Assembly (NCBI RefSeq): GCF_017814975.1
Contig: NZ_JAGIQA010000010.1
Location: 124,001-188,000 of the forward strand
Origin: Cupriavidus consociatus
GTDB taxonomy: Bacteria; Pseudomonadota; Gammaproteobacteria; Burkholderiales; Burkholderiaceae
DNA length: 64,000 nucleotides
Reading direction: 5' to 3'
Below are positions 1-7,877 of this stretch, one piece after another. Below the pieces are notes generated by a model. The model worked only from the letters and a program-made list of their open reading frames with translations. It was not told where the DNA came from and did no database searches. How positions within the stretch are numbered: the stretch's first letter is position 1; each line of letters begins with the position of its first letter. A program made the position numbers and the translations under genes.

Positions 1-503
1 TCGGCGTGATCGTGGCAATGTGGCTGTTCGGCAAGCTGCGCCGCCGCCACTGGATGGAGGTGACCGACTTCATCGCGCCGATGATCCCGTGCGGGCTCGC
101 CGCCGGCCGCATCGGCAATTTCATCAACGGCGAGCTGTGGGGCCGCGCGACCGACCTGCCCTGGGGCATGATCTTCCCGCAGGCGGGCGACAACATTCCG
201 CGCCATCCGTCGCAGCTGTACCAGTTCGCCGGCGAGGGCGTGGCGCTGTTCATCATCCTGTGGCTGTTCGCGCGCAAGCCGCGGCCGATGGGTGCGGTCT
301 CGGGCGTGTTCCTGATCGGTTATGGCGCGTTTCGCTTTGCCGCCGAGTTCGCGCGCGAGCCGGACAGCTTCCTCGGCCTGCTGGCGCTGAAGATGTCGAT
401 GGGGCAGTGGCTGAGCCTGCCGATGATCCTGGCGGGCATCGCCATGGTGATCTGGGCCTACCGCCGCCAGCCCGGCGCCGGCGCGCCGCAGCCGGCGGCC
501 TGA
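1..503 (+). CDS. lgt: Prolipoprotein diacylglyceryl transferase, 3' part
   Basis: This is the C-terminal part of Lgt, the inner-membrane enzyme that moves diacylglycerol from phosphatidylglycerol to the lipobox cysteine of prolipoproteins. The gene enters from the left edge, so its start is not in the window. The visible part carries the Lgt signature [14 protein letters not shown] and the conserved HPSQLYQ segment, followed by membrane helices typical of the family. It ends with TGA at 501-503 and converges on the M48 peptidase gene 19 bases later. Identification is secure from the signature; only the missing 5' end limits it. Confidence 0.95.
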   Translation, partial: GVIVAMWLFGKLRRRHWMEVTDFIAPMIPCGLAAGRIGNFINGELWGRATDLPWGMIFPQAGDNIPRHPSQLYQFAGEGVALFIILWLFARKPRPMGAVSGVFLIGYGAFRFAAEFAREPDSFLGLLALKMSMGQWLSLPMILAGIAMVIWAYRRQPGAGAPQPAA

Positions 504-522
504 ACACGGCCGCCGCGGCGGA

Positions 523-1557
523 CTATCTCCCGGCGCGGCGCAGCGCGTCGATGCGCGCCTGCGTATGCGGGTGCGTCGACAGGAAGTCCTGGCCGCGCTC
601 CGGTGGCGCTTCCGATGCTGGCGATGTCGCACCGGCGCCCGCACGCTGTTCCAGCCTGACCAGCACATCGGCCAGCGCCGCGGGCGGCAGGCCATTGCTC
701 TGCATGACTTCGATGGCGAAGTCGTCGGCTTCGCGCTCGTGGTCGCGCGAGTAGCGCAGCGTCAGCATGGCGGCCGGCACTCCTGCCAGAACCGTCGAGA
801 TGTCGCCGAACAGGTAGGCCGACAGCGCGCCCAGCGCCGAGGCCTGGATCACCTGCTGCAGGCCGTGGCGGCGCGCCACGTGGCCGGCTTCGTGCGCCAG
901 CACCCCCATCATGCCGGCACCGGTGCCGGCCAGGCCGACCAGCTCGTCGGTGACCACGATGATGCCGCCTGGCAGCGCCAGGGCATTGGCGCCGATTTCA
1001 CCGCCCTGGCGGAACAGGATCAGGTAGTCGTGTCCCGCGTCGGGCGGCCGCCTGAGCGCGGCAAAGCCCTGGCGGATGCGTTCCTGTTCGGCCTGCGGCA
1101 GCTGCGTCGGCTTGACCACGCCGTTGTCCAGGCTGGCCAGCGTCAGCCTGCCCAGATGGGCTTCCACTTCCGGCGGCACCGTGTGCGCCATCACGCCCGC
1201 GCCCCACGGTAGCAGCACGTAGTAGCCCAGCACCAGCACCGCCACCAGCGCCGCCACCGCCATCCCCGCCAGGCGCCAGCTGTTCTGCGCGCGCGACACC
1301 AGCCCTTCGCGGTGGCCGGTGGCGGCCAGCATGTGGTCGAAGGCGGCGTGGTCATTGATTTCGCAGAAGGCGCCGTCGGCGAACGTGACCAGCCGCGGCG
1401 CGCGCCGTACGCGTTCGGATACGCGCACATCGGACAGCGCGGCGCGGCGCAGTTCGGCGCCGCTGGGGTCGCGCAGCACGGCCTGCCGCGCTTCCACGGC
1501 CAGGGTCGCGGGGTGCGCACGCGAGGTGCGGCCATCGAAATAGGTGACTGGGATCAT
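523..1557 (-). CDS. Membrane-anchored M48 family metallopeptidase
   Basis: A 344-residue zinc peptidase of the M48 (Ste24/HtpX-like) type. The catalytic zinc motif HEAGH lies in VLAHEAGHVARRHG in the second half of the protein. The first ~90 residues form a small soluble domain, followed by one hydrophobic segment (AVAALVAVLVLGYYVLL) that should anchor the protein, leaving the peptidase domain outside the cytoplasm. The ATG at 1557 was chosen because it lies 26 bases after the stop of the DUF898 gene and begins the recognisable MIPVTYFDG N-terminus. The pair looks like a two-gene operon. The substrate is unknown; envelope protein quality control is a family-based guess. Confidence 0.85.
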   Translation of the reverse strand: MIPVTYFDGRTSRAHPATLAVEARQAVLRDPSGAELRRAALSDVRVSERVRRAPRLVTFADGAFCEINDHAAFDHMLAATGHREGLVSRAQNSWRLAGMAVAALVAVLVLGYYVLLPWGAGVMAHTVPPEVEAHLGRLTLASLDNGVVKPTQLPQAEQERIRQGFAALRRPPDAGHDYLILFRQGGEIGANALALPGGIIVVTDELVGLAGTGAGMMGVLAHEAGHVARRHGLQQVIQASALGALSAYLFGDISTVLAGVPAAMLTLRYSRDHEREADDFAIEVMQSNGLPPAALADVLVRLEQRAGAGATSPASEAPPERGQDFLSTHPHTQARIDALRRAGR

Positions 1558-1583
1558 GGTGCCAGGGCTGGCGGGCGCGGCAA

Positions 1584-2672
1584 TCACAGCGCGATGTCGA
1601 TGTCGTACCAGTCTACTGCGGCATCGCCCAGCGCACCGACCTGCTGCACCTCGCCGGCGACAAAGCTGTCGAGCGGGCCGGCGGCCAGCATCGTCACGCT
1701 TTCGACACGGTAACGCGCGGCGCGGACCCGCGCGAACGGCAGGTACAAGCCCAGCGTGAGCGCGATGGCGATCAGGTTGGTGACGAAGATAAAGATCATG
1801 CGGCCCGCACCGACCTGGCTGCGGAACGCGTGCGGGGCGAGCGTGGTGTGGCTCCACACGACGTTCTGCAGGCGCGCCATCAGGTAGGGGCTGACCGCCA
1901 GCAGGCCGAGGTAGAAGCCGGCAATCGCGAAGCCGAGGATCACCGCGGCGGCAAGGCCCTTGGCCCCGGGTGCCACCACCGCGCCCAGGACAAAGCTCAG
2001 CACGATGCCGGCGACAGCCGTGGCCAGCACCACGCCGAACGCCCGCAGGTAGACGCCATAGAACTCGCCGGCGCCGGCGGCAAAGCCGAACGGCGCCGTG
2101 CCGAAGCGCGTGTTGCTGTGCTGGTATTGCTTGAATCGCTGGTGCGCCAGCGGCCCGAGCAGCCCCAGCGTGAACACTGCTGCCAGCGGCCACAGCACGA
2201 ATACCTTGTAGGCCCCGGCATCGCCGCCGGTGAAGGCAAAGCGCAGGCCGCGGTAGCTGGAATTGGCCATGCGGAAGCGCAGCGAGCGCACCAGCAGCAG
2301 CGGAAACACCGCCAGCAGCGCTACCAGCATCGCCAGCGCGAGGAAGGGCGATACATTGGAGGCCAGCTGGAACGCAAGCGCGAGGCCGAACACGATGGCG
2401 CGCCCCTTCAGGATGGCGGAGGCCTTGCCGTGGTAATCGAAGCTGGCCCCATCGAGCCGCGTATTGCGATAGAAATACTGCAGCGTGCGCACCTTGGCCC
2501 AGGCGGAATAGATACCGAAGGTGACGATGGTCAGCAGTACGTTAACGATCCAGATACGGAAATACTCCGATCCCGAACCGGTGAAGGACAGCCGCAAAGG
2601 CTGCGGCGATGCCGGCGCCGTGTCAAAGGCCGCGGACGAGGAGAACGTAAAATCGCTGCTGCCGGCGTGCAT
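1584..2672 (-). CDS. DUF898 (YjgN-like) multi-pass membrane protein
   Basis: A 362-residue inner-membrane protein of the DUF898/YjgN family, whose function is not established. It has repeated blocks of hydrophobic helices and conserved family segments such as FGIYSAWAKVRTLQYFYRN and a second copy-like GLYLPFARVRAARY near the C-terminus, consistent with an internally repeated fold. It is first in a leftward pair with the M48 peptidase gene, a pairing often seen for this family. The start at 2672 gives the N-terminus MHAGSSDF. The upstream region holds several TGTTACA/TGTAACA heptamers that might control it. Confidence 0.85.
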   Translation of the reverse strand: MHAGSSDFTFSSSAAFDTAPASPQPLRLSFTGSGSEYFRIWIVNVLLTIVTFGIYSAWAKVRTLQYFYRNTRLDGASFDYHGKASAILKGRAIVFGLALAFQLASNVSPFLALAMLVALLAVFPLLLVRSLRFRMANSSYRGLRFAFTGGDAGAYKVFVLWPLAAVFTLGLLGPLAHQRFKQYQHSNTRFGTAPFGFAAGAGEFYGVYLRAFGVVLATAVAGIVLSFVLGAVVAPGAKGLAAAVILGFAIAGFYLGLLAVSPYLMARLQNVVWSHTTLAPHAFRSQVGAGRMIFIFVTNLIAIALTLGLYLPFARVRAARYRVESVTMLAAGPLDSFVAGEVQQVGALGDAAVDWYDIDIAL

Positions 2673-3401
2673 GGGCAGGCTCCCGGGAAAATGGAAATGC
2701 GTTTTGGCGAACGAAATGCGGCAAATATCTCTGCGCGCTTGTATCAGATATGCAACCGATCGAAATCAGGCCATTGCGGTGTGTCGTGCACATTCTCGCA
2801 TCGATAAATTAAGATCGCGGCACATTTTGCATATGCAATTGCCGACAGTCGGGTTTGTCTCGTTGGCGTCATGGGAAAACCCTCGTAACAATCGAGAAAC
2901 ATCCTGTTACACTGATCGTAATCTGTAACAAGTTTCGGATGCGTGTCATCAATGAATTCAAGGACTTAGATCCACTGGCACGGTAATCGCTAACGATACT
3001 GTTACAAGATGAGCGGCAAGCCACAGCCGCCACGGAAGCATGCAGGGAGGGTCCGTCAGGACCACTGGGGTCGGATGCTTCACGCTATAGAACAGGGCAA
3101 CGGGAAAATCCGCGCGCAAGCGCGTTTCAAGGGGGGCGCCGGGCCAGCGCCAGGTTTCCATGATGACCCACGCGGGTGGATGCAACGCGTATCCGCAGGC
3201 GATGTAGGCAGTTCAGTTGTCATTTTCAGGCGCGGGCGTTTCTTTGCAGGGAGGCATGGAAACGCCCGCCGCACCTCCTTCGCGCCATGCCGGCGTCTTT
3301 CGCGCAGGTACGAGAGCGCGTCCATTCAGCGCTTGATTCCGTTTTGAATCCCCTCTTCCGCATTGCAACATCGAAATCCCTTGTCTCGTCGCCGCCCTAA
3401 T
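2673..3401. other. Long divergent intergenic region
   Basis: About 730 bases separate the DUF898 gene from the GntR gene. The stretch from roughly 2690 to 3010 is clearly less GC-rich than the surroundings and carries the heptamer cluster described separately. The rest (3010-3400) is GC-rich, has only weak open frames without ribosome binding sites, and shows no recognisable RNA gene. I see no convincing protein-coding gene here. Confidence 0.6.
2884..3006. promoter_or_regulatory. Cluster of TGTTACA/TGTAACA heptamers
   Basis: TGTTACA at 2905-2911 and TGTAACA at 2924-2930 form a perfect inverted repeat with a 12-base spacer (centres 19 bases apart). A further TGTTACA lies at 3000-3006 and a near copy, CGTAACA, at 2884-2890. 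They sit in an AT-richer stretch between divergent genes, which is where operators are expected. Whether they serve the DUF898/M48 pair or the rightward genes is not visible. Confidence 0.45.
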
Positions 3402-3420
3402 CCATAATTATGAATTATGG
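3402..3420. promoter_or_regulatory. Probable GntR autoregulatory operator
   Basis: CCATAATT-ATG-AATTATGG is a perfect 8-base inverted repeat with a 3-base centre, AT-rich in a GC-rich neighbourhood, about 50 bases before the start chosen for the GntR gene. Such short AT-rich dyads are typical binding sites for FCD-type GntR regulators next to their own genes. The ATG in its centre would also begin an in-frame upstream extension of the regulator, but that extension is not family-like. Confidence 0.55.
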
Positions 3421-3469
3421 CGACTGGGACGCATGGTTCCGGCCATGGATTCCTCAACCGGGGGTGGCA

Positions 3470-4177
3470 ATGCGTATCGTCCAGCAAGCCCTGTACCTCG
3501 AGGTCGCAGACCGTCTGCGCGCCATGATCGATGCCCACACGCTGACGCCAGGCGCCTGGATCGACGAAAGCGCGATGGCCGAGTCGCTCGGCATCTCGCG
3601 CACGCCGCTGCGCGAAGCGCTGAAGGTGCTGGCTGCGGAAGGGCTGGTCCGGCTCGAGCCGCGCCGCGGTTGCTTTGTCAATAAATTGTCCGAGCAGGAC
3701 CTGGACGAGATCTTCCCGCTGATGGCGCTGCTCGAAGGACGCTGCGCCTACGAGGCCGCGCGCAATGCCACGCGTGCCGACCTGGACGCGCTGGAAGGCC
3801 TGCACGCCGACCTGGCTCGCTATGCGCAGGCCGGCGATATCGACGCCTACTACGAGACCAACGCGCAGATCCACGAGGCGATCCAGCGCCTGGCCGGCAA
3901 CCGCTGGTTGTCGGGATTGATCAGCGACCTGCGCAAGGTGCTGCGGTTGTCGCGCCACAAAAGCCTGAAGCTGCCGGGCCGCATCCACGAGTCCTGCGCC
4001 GAGCACCTGTCGGTGTTCGCCGCGCTCAAGGCGCGCGACCCTGAAGGCGCCGAGGCGATGATGAAGACCCATCTGCTGCGCCAGCGCGCGGCACTGCAGG
4101 CGCTCGATCACGCCGCCGGCGCGGCGCAGCCGACCCGGGCGCCGCCGGCGCTGCGCGTGGCCAGCGGCGACGACTAG
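3470..4177 (+). CDS. GntR-family (FCD domain) regulator of malonate genes
   Basis: A 235-residue transcription factor. Residues ~1-75 form the winged helix with the GntR recognition segment ESLGISRTPLREALKVL, and the rest is an FCD ligand-binding domain with the usual acidic and histidine metal/acid-binding positions (YETNAQIHEAI, HLSVFAAL). The start at 3470 (MRIVQQALYLEV) is preferred over the in-frame ATG at 3410 because the latter lies inside a palindromic operator-like site and adds 20 non-conserved residues. It is the first gene before mcd and is probably the malonate-responsive regulator, by analogy with MatR; that role is inferred from position. Confidence 0.85.
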   Translation: MRIVQQALYLEVADRLRAMIDAHTLTPGAWIDESAMAESLGISRTPLREALKVLAAEGLVRLEPRRGCFVNKLSEQDLDEIFPLMALLEGRCAYEAARNATRADLDALEGLHADLARYAQAGDIDAYYETNAQIHEAIQRLAGNRWLSGLISDLRKVLRLSRHKSLKLPGRIHESCAEHLSVFAALKARDPEGAEAMMKTHLLRQRAALQALDHAAGAAQPTRAPPALRVASGDD

Positions 4178-4253
4178 CTGCCCACGCTTCACGCCGCAGC
4201 ATGGCAAGTCCTCTACGTTCCACGTTCCGATCGTTGCACAAGGCAGGTACCGC

Positions 4254-5777
4254 ATGAACTCCTTCGACACGGGTGACCAGAAAATCAGCGCGCCGCTGGG
4301 CGAGAGCGAGCCGGCCGGCAGTAATTTCCTGTCGCGGCTGGGCCGCTGGTGGGGCCGCAAAGGCGAGGCCGAGGCCGCGACCAAGGCAGCCAACGGCGTG
4401 GCGCACGCCGACGGCGGAGTGCCGCTGGCAACGCGCGTGGCGCGGCGCCAGCGCGAGCAGTTGCGGCTGTGCTTCGATGCCCGCCTGACCGACGGTGCCG
4501 CCAATGCCGCTGCGCAGGCATGGCAGGCCGAGTACGAGGCCGCGGGCGAGGCCACCCGGCGTGCCATGCTGGAGCTGCTCGCGGAGGTCGCCAGCAGCAG
4601 CGGCGAAAAGGCCGCGGACGCCAAAGGCGAGGGCAAGGGTGATGGAAAGGGTGAAGCCAAGGGGGAAGCCAAGGGGGAAGCCAAGGCTGACGCGAAGCCC
4701 GACGGCAAGGGCGGCCATTCCGGGCTTACCCACGCCCTGTCCAGCGCCCGCATCCGCTTCTTCAAGCGTCTGGCCGCTCTCCACGGCCAGCGCGGCAGCA
4801 GCGCCTGCGGGCTGCACTTCCTGATCCAGCTGCGCGCCGACATGCTGCGCTGGCAGCGGCGGGTGCCTGGGCTGCGCGTGCTCGACGACGACCTCGAGGC
4901 GCTGTTCTCCAACTGGTTCGACGTGGGCCTGCTGGAATTGCAGCCGATCACCTGGGACTCGCCCGCCTCGCTGCTGGAGAAGCTGATCCGCTACGAGGCC
5001 GTGCACGAGATCGCCTCGTGGACAGACCTGCGCAACCGGCTCGACTCCGACCGCCGCTGCTACGCCTTCTTCCATCCGCGCATCCCGCGCGAGCCGCTGA
5101 TCTTCGTCGAGGTCGCGTTCGTTCCCGAGATGGCCGCCAATGTCCAGACATTGCTCGACGAGGCCGCGCCGCTGGAAGACCTGCGTCGCGTGAAGTGGGC
5201 CATCTTCTATTCGATCAGCAACACGCAGGCCGGCCTGCGCGGCGTCAGCTTCGGCAATTTCCTGCTCAAGCGCGTGATCGAGGAACTGCAGCGCGAATTC
5301 CCCAAGGTCAAGCAGTTCGCCACGCTGTCGCCGATTCCCGGGTTTGCCGACTGGCTGCGCAAGCAGGATGCCGATGCGGTGTCGCGCGCGCTCGGCGACA
5401 AGCGCCTGGCGCGCTGGCGCGAGCGCCACGGCGAGGCGCCGGCGGACGGGGCAGGGTGGCTGGCGGCGCTGTCGCCTGAAGCGCCCGCCGATGCCGACCC
5501 GCTGACGCGCGATACCGCGATGGCGCTGGCCGCGCATTACCTGGTGCGCGAGCGCCACCAGGCGCTGCCGGCGGACCCGGTGGCACGCTTCCATCTCGGC
5601 AACGGCGCCTGTGTCGAGCGGCTCAACTGGGCTGCCGACCTGTCGCGAAAAGGCCGAAGCCAGAGCTGCGGCATGATGGTGAATTACCTTTACGTGCCCG
5701 AGGCGCTGGATGACAATCTGGCACGCTTGGGTGCTGGCAACCCGCGCATCGGCCGTAGCGTCGGGAAGCTGCTGTGA
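4254..5777 (+). CDS. Malonyl-CoA decarboxylase
   Basis: A 507-residue malonyl-CoA decarboxylase of the MCD family, converting malonyl-CoA to acetyl-CoA and CO2. Family segments include the FFHPRIPREPLIFVEVAF stretch with catalytic-site surroundings, SISNTQAGLRGVSFGNFLLK, and the FATLSPIPGFADWL motif, and the C-terminal NGACVERLNWAADLS. Residues ~120-155 form a low-complexity Gly/Lys/Ala/Glu insert encoded by short tandem repeats, which is unusual for the family. It follows the GntR gene by 76 bases and works with the malonyl-CoA synthetase downstream to degrade malonate. The symbol matA is used for homologues in rhizobia. Confidence 0.93.
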   Translation: MNSFDTGDQKISAPLGESEPAGSNFLSRLGRWWGRKGEAEAATKAANGVAHADGGVPLATRVARRQREQLRLCFDARLTDGAANAAAQAWQAEYEAAGEATRRAMLELLAEVASSSGEKAADAKGEGKGDGKGEAKGEAKGEAKADAKPDGKGGHSGLTHALSSARIRFFKRLAALHGQRGSSACGLHFLIQLRADMLRWQRRVPGLRVLDDDLEALFSNWFDVGLLELQPITWDSPASLLEKLIRYEAVHEIASWTDLRNRLDSDRRCYAFFHPRIPREPLIFVEVAFVPEMAANVQTLLDEAAPLEDLRRVKWAIFYSISNTQAGLRGVSFGNFLLKRVIEELQREFPKVKQFATLSPIPGFADWLRKQDADAVSRALGDKRLARWRERHGEAPADGAGWLAALSPEAPADADPLTRDTAMALAAHYLVRERHQALPADPVARFHLGNGACVERLNWAADLSRKGRSQSCGMMVNYLYVPEALDDNLARLGAGNPRIGRSVGKLL

Positions 5778-5927
5778 CCCTGGTCCGGTCACGGGGATGG
5801 CCCCCGCCAGCGCGACGCTGCGCGCCGCGCTTCCTTGTCGGGACTTGGCAGTAGACCCATGCCACGGCGCCTGCTCGTGGCAATTTCGATCGACTTTCCG
5901 AAGAAAAGAGAGAGAGGAGACAGCAAG

Positions 5928-6941
5928 ATGAATCGTCGTCAGTTCAGCCTGGCCGCCTGCGCGCGCGCAGCGGGCATGGCACTGGGTGTGGCCGGCATCG
6001 GCGCCGCCACGCTGTTCGCGGCACCCGCCGCACATGCCGATGCCTGGCCGTCCAAGCCGGTTACCGTGATCGTGCCGTTCCCGGCCGGCGGCGGCACCGA
6101 TGCCTTTGCGCGCCCGCTGACCGCGCAGCTGTCCAAGCAGCTGGGCAAGCAGTTCGTGATCGACAACCGCGGCGGCGCCGGCGGCACGGTCGGTGCCAGC
6201 GTGGCGGCCAAGGCCGCGCCGGACGGCTACACCGTGTTCATCGGCGGTGCGCACCATGCGATCGCGCCGTCGTTCTACAAGAAGCTGGACTACGACATCG
6301 AGAAGGATTTCATCCCGGTGACGGTGATCGCCCAGCCGCCGCAGGTGGTGGTGGTCAATCCCAACCGCGTCAAGGCCAATACGCTGCAGGAGCTGATCGC
6401 CTATGCCAGGGCCAATCCCGGCAAGCTCAACTACGGCTCGGCCGGCAACGGCTCGGCCCACCACCTGGCGGGCGAGCTGTTCAAGATCCAGACCAAGACC
6501 TTCATCACCCATATCCCGTACAAGGGCGCCGGCCCCGCGCTGTCCGACCTGATCGCGGGCCAGGTCGACCTGATGTTCGACGGCCTGGGCTCGTCGGCAC
6601 AGCATATCCGTGCCGGCCGCATCAAGGCGCTGGCGGTGGCATCGAGCAAGCGCTCGGCAGCCTTCCCCAATGTGCCGACCGCGGCCGAGGCCGGGGTGCC
6701 GAACTACGAGGTCTCGACCTGGTATGCGATGTGGGTGCCCAAGGGTACGCCCAAGGAGATCGTCGAGCGCCTGTACGCCGAGACCGAGAAGGCGCTGAAC
6801 ACGCCGGAAATCAAACAAGTCTGGCTCAACAACGGCTCCGAGACGCCGGTCTTCACGCAGGAGCAGTTCGCGCAGTTCCAGCGTGCCGAGATCCGCCGCT
6901 GGGCGCAGGTGGTGCAGCAGTCCGGCGCCAAGATGGACTGA
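5928..6941 (+). CDS. Bug/TctC-family periplasmic solute-binding protein
   Basis: A 337-residue extracytoplasmic receptor of the Bug (tripartite tricarboxylate receptor) family. The N-terminus MNRRQFSLAACARAAG resembles a twin-arginine signal, followed by a hydrophobic stretch and AHA-DAWPS as probable cleavage site. The mature start WPSKPVTVIVPFPAGGGTD is the classic Bug ligand-binding opening. The ATG at 5928 has a purine-rich leader (GAGAGAGGAGA) and is preferred to the in-frame upstream ATG at 5835. It lies inside the malonate cluster, so malonate or a related dicarboxylate is the likely ligand. No TctA/TctB membrane subunits are encoded nearby. Confidence 0.9.
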   Translation: MNRRQFSLAACARAAGMALGVAGIGAATLFAAPAAHADAWPSKPVTVIVPFPAGGGTDAFARPLTAQLSKQLGKQFVIDNRGGAGGTVGASVAAKAAPDGYTVFIGGAHHAIAPSFYKKLDYDIEKDFIPVTVIAQPPQVVVVNPNRVKANTLQELIAYARANPGKLNYGSAGNGSAHHLAGELFKIQTKTFITHIPYKGAGPALSDLIAGQVDLMFDGLGSSAQHIRAGRIKALAVASSKRSAAFPNVPTAAEAGVPNYEVSTWYAMWVPKGTPKEIVERLYAETEKALNTPEIKQVWLNNGSETPVFTQEQFAQFQRAEIRRWAQVVQQSGAKMD

Positions 6942-6984
6942 CGGAGCGCGAGGCCATGCTGATCCGATGCACCGGGGCGCCGCG

Positions 6985-7767
6985 ATGAGCGGCATCGTCC
7001 TGTTTGCCACACAGGGCACCACGGCGACCGTGACGCTGTCGCACGCCGGCAAGCTCAATGCCATTTCCGCGCAGATGTGGCGCGAGCTGGCGGCGGGCTT
7101 CGCCCGGCTGGCCGCCGATCCCGCGCTGCGCTGCGTGGTGGTGCGCGGCGCCGACGGCAACTTTGCCGCCGGCGCCGACATCGCCGAGTTTCCCGCCGAA
7201 CGTGGCGAGGAGGCTGCGGTGCGGCACTACCACATGGCCACCATCGCGCCGGCGCTGGCCGCGGTGGCGCAATGCCCGCACCCGACCGTGGCGATGATCG
7301 AGGGCGTATGCGTAGGCGGCGGCCTGGAGATCGCGTGCCATTGCGACCTGCGCATCGCCGCCTCCGACAGCCGCTTCGGCGTGCCGATCAACCGGCTCGG
7401 CTTCCCGATGGCGCCGGGCGAGCTGCAAGGCCTGCTGGCGCTGGCCGGGCGCGCCGCCACGCTAGAAATCCTGCTGGAAGGCCGTGTCTTCGACGCCGCC
7501 GAGGCGCGTGCCAAGGGGCTGCTGACGCGCGTGGTGGAGCCAGGCGCACTGGCCGCCGAAGTCGATGCCACGGTGCGTCGCATTACGGCTGGCGCACCCG
7601 CCGCGGCGCGCATCAACAAGGCCACCATCCGCCGCCTGGCGCCGATGCCGGCGCCGCTGTCGCCGACCGAGCTCGACGCGCACTTCGTCTATGCTGAGGG
7701 CGCCGACCATGCCGAGGGCGTGGCCGCCTTCCTGGCGCGCCGGCCGCCGCAATTCCGGGGGGAGTAG
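6985..7767 (+). CDS. Enoyl-CoA hydratase/isomerase family protein
   Basis: A 260-residue crotonase-fold protein. It shows the oxyanion-hole segments AAGADIAEF near residue 65 and IEGVCVGGGLEIACHCDLRIA near residue 110. Substrate cannot be assigned from sequence: crotonase members hydrate, isomerise, hydrolyse or decarboxylate acyl-CoAs. It lies between the Bug receptor and the malonyl-CoA synthetase, which suggests a role in handling malonate-derived or substituted malonyl-CoA, but this is inference. The start at 6985 (MSGIVLF) is the family-like one; an upstream ATG at 6967 would add six residues. Confidence 0.88.
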   Translation: MSGIVLFATQGTTATVTLSHAGKLNAISAQMWRELAAGFARLAADPALRCVVVRGADGNFAAGADIAEFPAERGEEAAVRHYHMATIAPALAAVAQCPHPTVAMIEGVCVGGGLEIACHCDLRIAASDSRFGVPINRLGFPMAPGELQGLLALAGRAATLEILLEGRVFDAAEARAKGLLTRVVEPGALAAEVDATVRRITAGAPAAARINKATIRRLAPMPAPLSPTELDAHFVYAEGADHAEGVAAFLARRPPQFRGE

Positions 7768-7877
7768 TCCGGCAAATCTGCCAGAATGCGGGGTTGCCAT
7801 GCCTGCACCATCTGGCATCGGGGGCTTTTGCCCCTGCGTGACCCATACCGTTCCAAGCCTTTCGTTCGATCCACATC

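Noticed and set aside
4026-7181. Reverse-strand open frame of over 1000 codons across the malonate genes
   Set aside because: It is opposite well-supported mcd, Bug and hydratase genes and has no domain-like features.
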